Source: Deltaproteobacteria bacterium (GTDB taxonomy: Bacteria; Myxococcota_A; Polyangia; Haliangiales; Haliangiaceae). Taken from it: a DNA stretch of 7,190 nt. Made by a program: the position numbers and the translations under genes. The notes under the pieces are model-generated. The model searched no databases. It worked only from the letters and a program-made list of their open reading frames with translations, and was not told the origin of the DNA. The DNA lies in contig JACCQV010000620.1 of NCBI GenBank assembly GCA_013813945.1, forward strand, positions 1-7,190, given 5' to 3'. This document shows positions 4,934 to 7,190 of the stretch, in pieces. Every line of letters begins with the position of its first letter. Position 1 is the first letter of the stretch.

Positions 4934-5077
4934 TGAGTGGTTCCGTGTACAGATCAAATCTAGTTCAGCGCCGTGCGCGTTGTCACCAGAATTCATCGGT
5001 CTCACGAAGAATGATCAGCTGCGTATCGACGTCGACATGTACGCAACGCTGGGCAGCGTTCGCTATACGCTGGCGAC

Positions 5078-6861
<1,784 letters not shown>

Positions 6862-6865
<4 letters not shown>

Positions 6866-7190
6866 CCGACGATCCTCCCACACCCGCCGATCGCGTGCTC
6901 GCGCGCGTTCGCGCCGTCGCAGATCCGCGAGCCGTGATCGAAGCGTATGGCTCGAGTGTCTATGCACCGAACCACGCCAGCGACGTCGATGTGCTGGTCT
7001 CCGACGACGATCCTGCCCGCCTCGCCGCCGCGCTCGGCATGACGCAGCTGCCGACGCTGCCTCCCCGCATCCATGGAACCCTCGAAGGGATGCCGGTCGA
7101 CATCACGGTGGTGACCGGCGACGGCGACCTCGCGCGACGGATGCGTGCCGGCCCGCGTGACGCCGCGCTCCTCGCCGGACAGCTGCGTGA
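6862..7190 (+). CDS. Pol-beta-type nucleotidyltransferase, N-terminal part (cut by window edge)
   Basis: The visible 109 codons contain the full active-site pattern of the Pol-beta nucleotidyltransferase superfamily. Gly30-Ser31 (EAYGSSVYAP) is followed nine residues later by Asp41-x-Asp43 in ASDVDVLV, and a third acidic residue, Asp80, sits on the strand MPVDITVV. These three carboxylates bind the metal ions that activate an NTP for transfer to a protein, RNA or small molecule. The N-terminal ~25 residues are a short helix (DRVLARVRAVADP). The gene runs past the window, so total length and additional domains are unknown. Poly(A)-polymerase-like or RNA-repair multidomain proteins, antibiotic-type or MNT-type transferases are all possible. 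ATG 6862 overlaps the kinase TGA (6863-6865) and has AGGAG upstream, so the two are co-expressed. Confidence 0.8.

Larger units (their letters stand above)
4546..5077. other. Repeat-bearing intergenic region without a convincing gene
   Basis: This 532-base stretch separates the leftward hypothetical gene from the kinase operon. It is visibly less GC-rich and less codon-structured than its flanks. It contains the CCGGCAT inverted repeat, two direct copies of a ~64-bp repeat, and two hairpins between them. Open frames crossing it (for example 4276-5124 plus and 4637-5005 minus) are not preserved between the two repeat copies, which argues against coding. The kinase promoter should lie in the right-hand part, but no convincing -35/-10 pair was found. 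No tRNA or small known RNA was recognised. Confidence 0.55.

Noticed and set aside
4921..4955. TTGACG followed by TACAGAT as a kinase promoter
   Set aside because: TTGACG is a good -35-like hexamer, but the spacing to TACAGA is about 21 bases and no -10 lies at 16-18 bases. The hexamer is also part of the repeat (copy A has TTGCCG).

Overview
The window is GC-rich, with tightly packed short operons on both strands. It contains a receptor-type Ser/Thr protein kinase, two lipoproteins and a VanZ-like membrane protein. This combination suggests a myxobacterium or related member of the Myxococcota (Polyangia-like). That placement is an inference from gene content and base composition; no rRNA or other taxonomic marker is present.

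Left part (1-1726). A leftward pair sits at the edge: a 46-residue membrane peptide followed by the 5' end of a probable ATP-grasp enzyme cut by the window. Only 11 bases from the start of that pair, a rightward set begins: an unrecognised 147-residue protein, an overlapping VanZ-family protein and, after a 95-base gap, a cysteine-rich predicted lipoprotein. The lipoprotein gene meets a leftward gene tail to tail, and both stop codons lie in one CTAG.

Middle (1723-4085). The leftward gene encodes a coiled-coil lipoprotein with a (Thr-Thr-Gly)8 linker made by a 9-bp tandem repeat, and a small C-terminal beta-rich domain. It has a strong ribosome binding site and two inverted repeats upstream. 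About 370 bases without a convincing gene follow. Next comes a complete M20-family amidohydrolase with its metal-binding motifs intact.

Right part (4086-7190). A leftward gene of unknown function, largely disordered, converges on the amidohydrolase. Behind it lie about 530 bases without a convincing gene, holding two diverged direct copies of a ~64-bp repeat and several hairpins. A two-gene operon then starts: a Ser/Thr kinase with one membrane span and a probable jelly-roll (LamG-like) domain outside the inner membrane, coupled by an ATGA overlap to a Pol-beta-type nucleotidyltransferase that runs off the window.

I see no CRISPR array, tRNA, rRNA, transposase gene or known defence island. 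The items most worth following are the kinase/nucleotidyltransferase pair, the duplicated intergenic repeat and the in-frame minisatellite of the lipoprotein.
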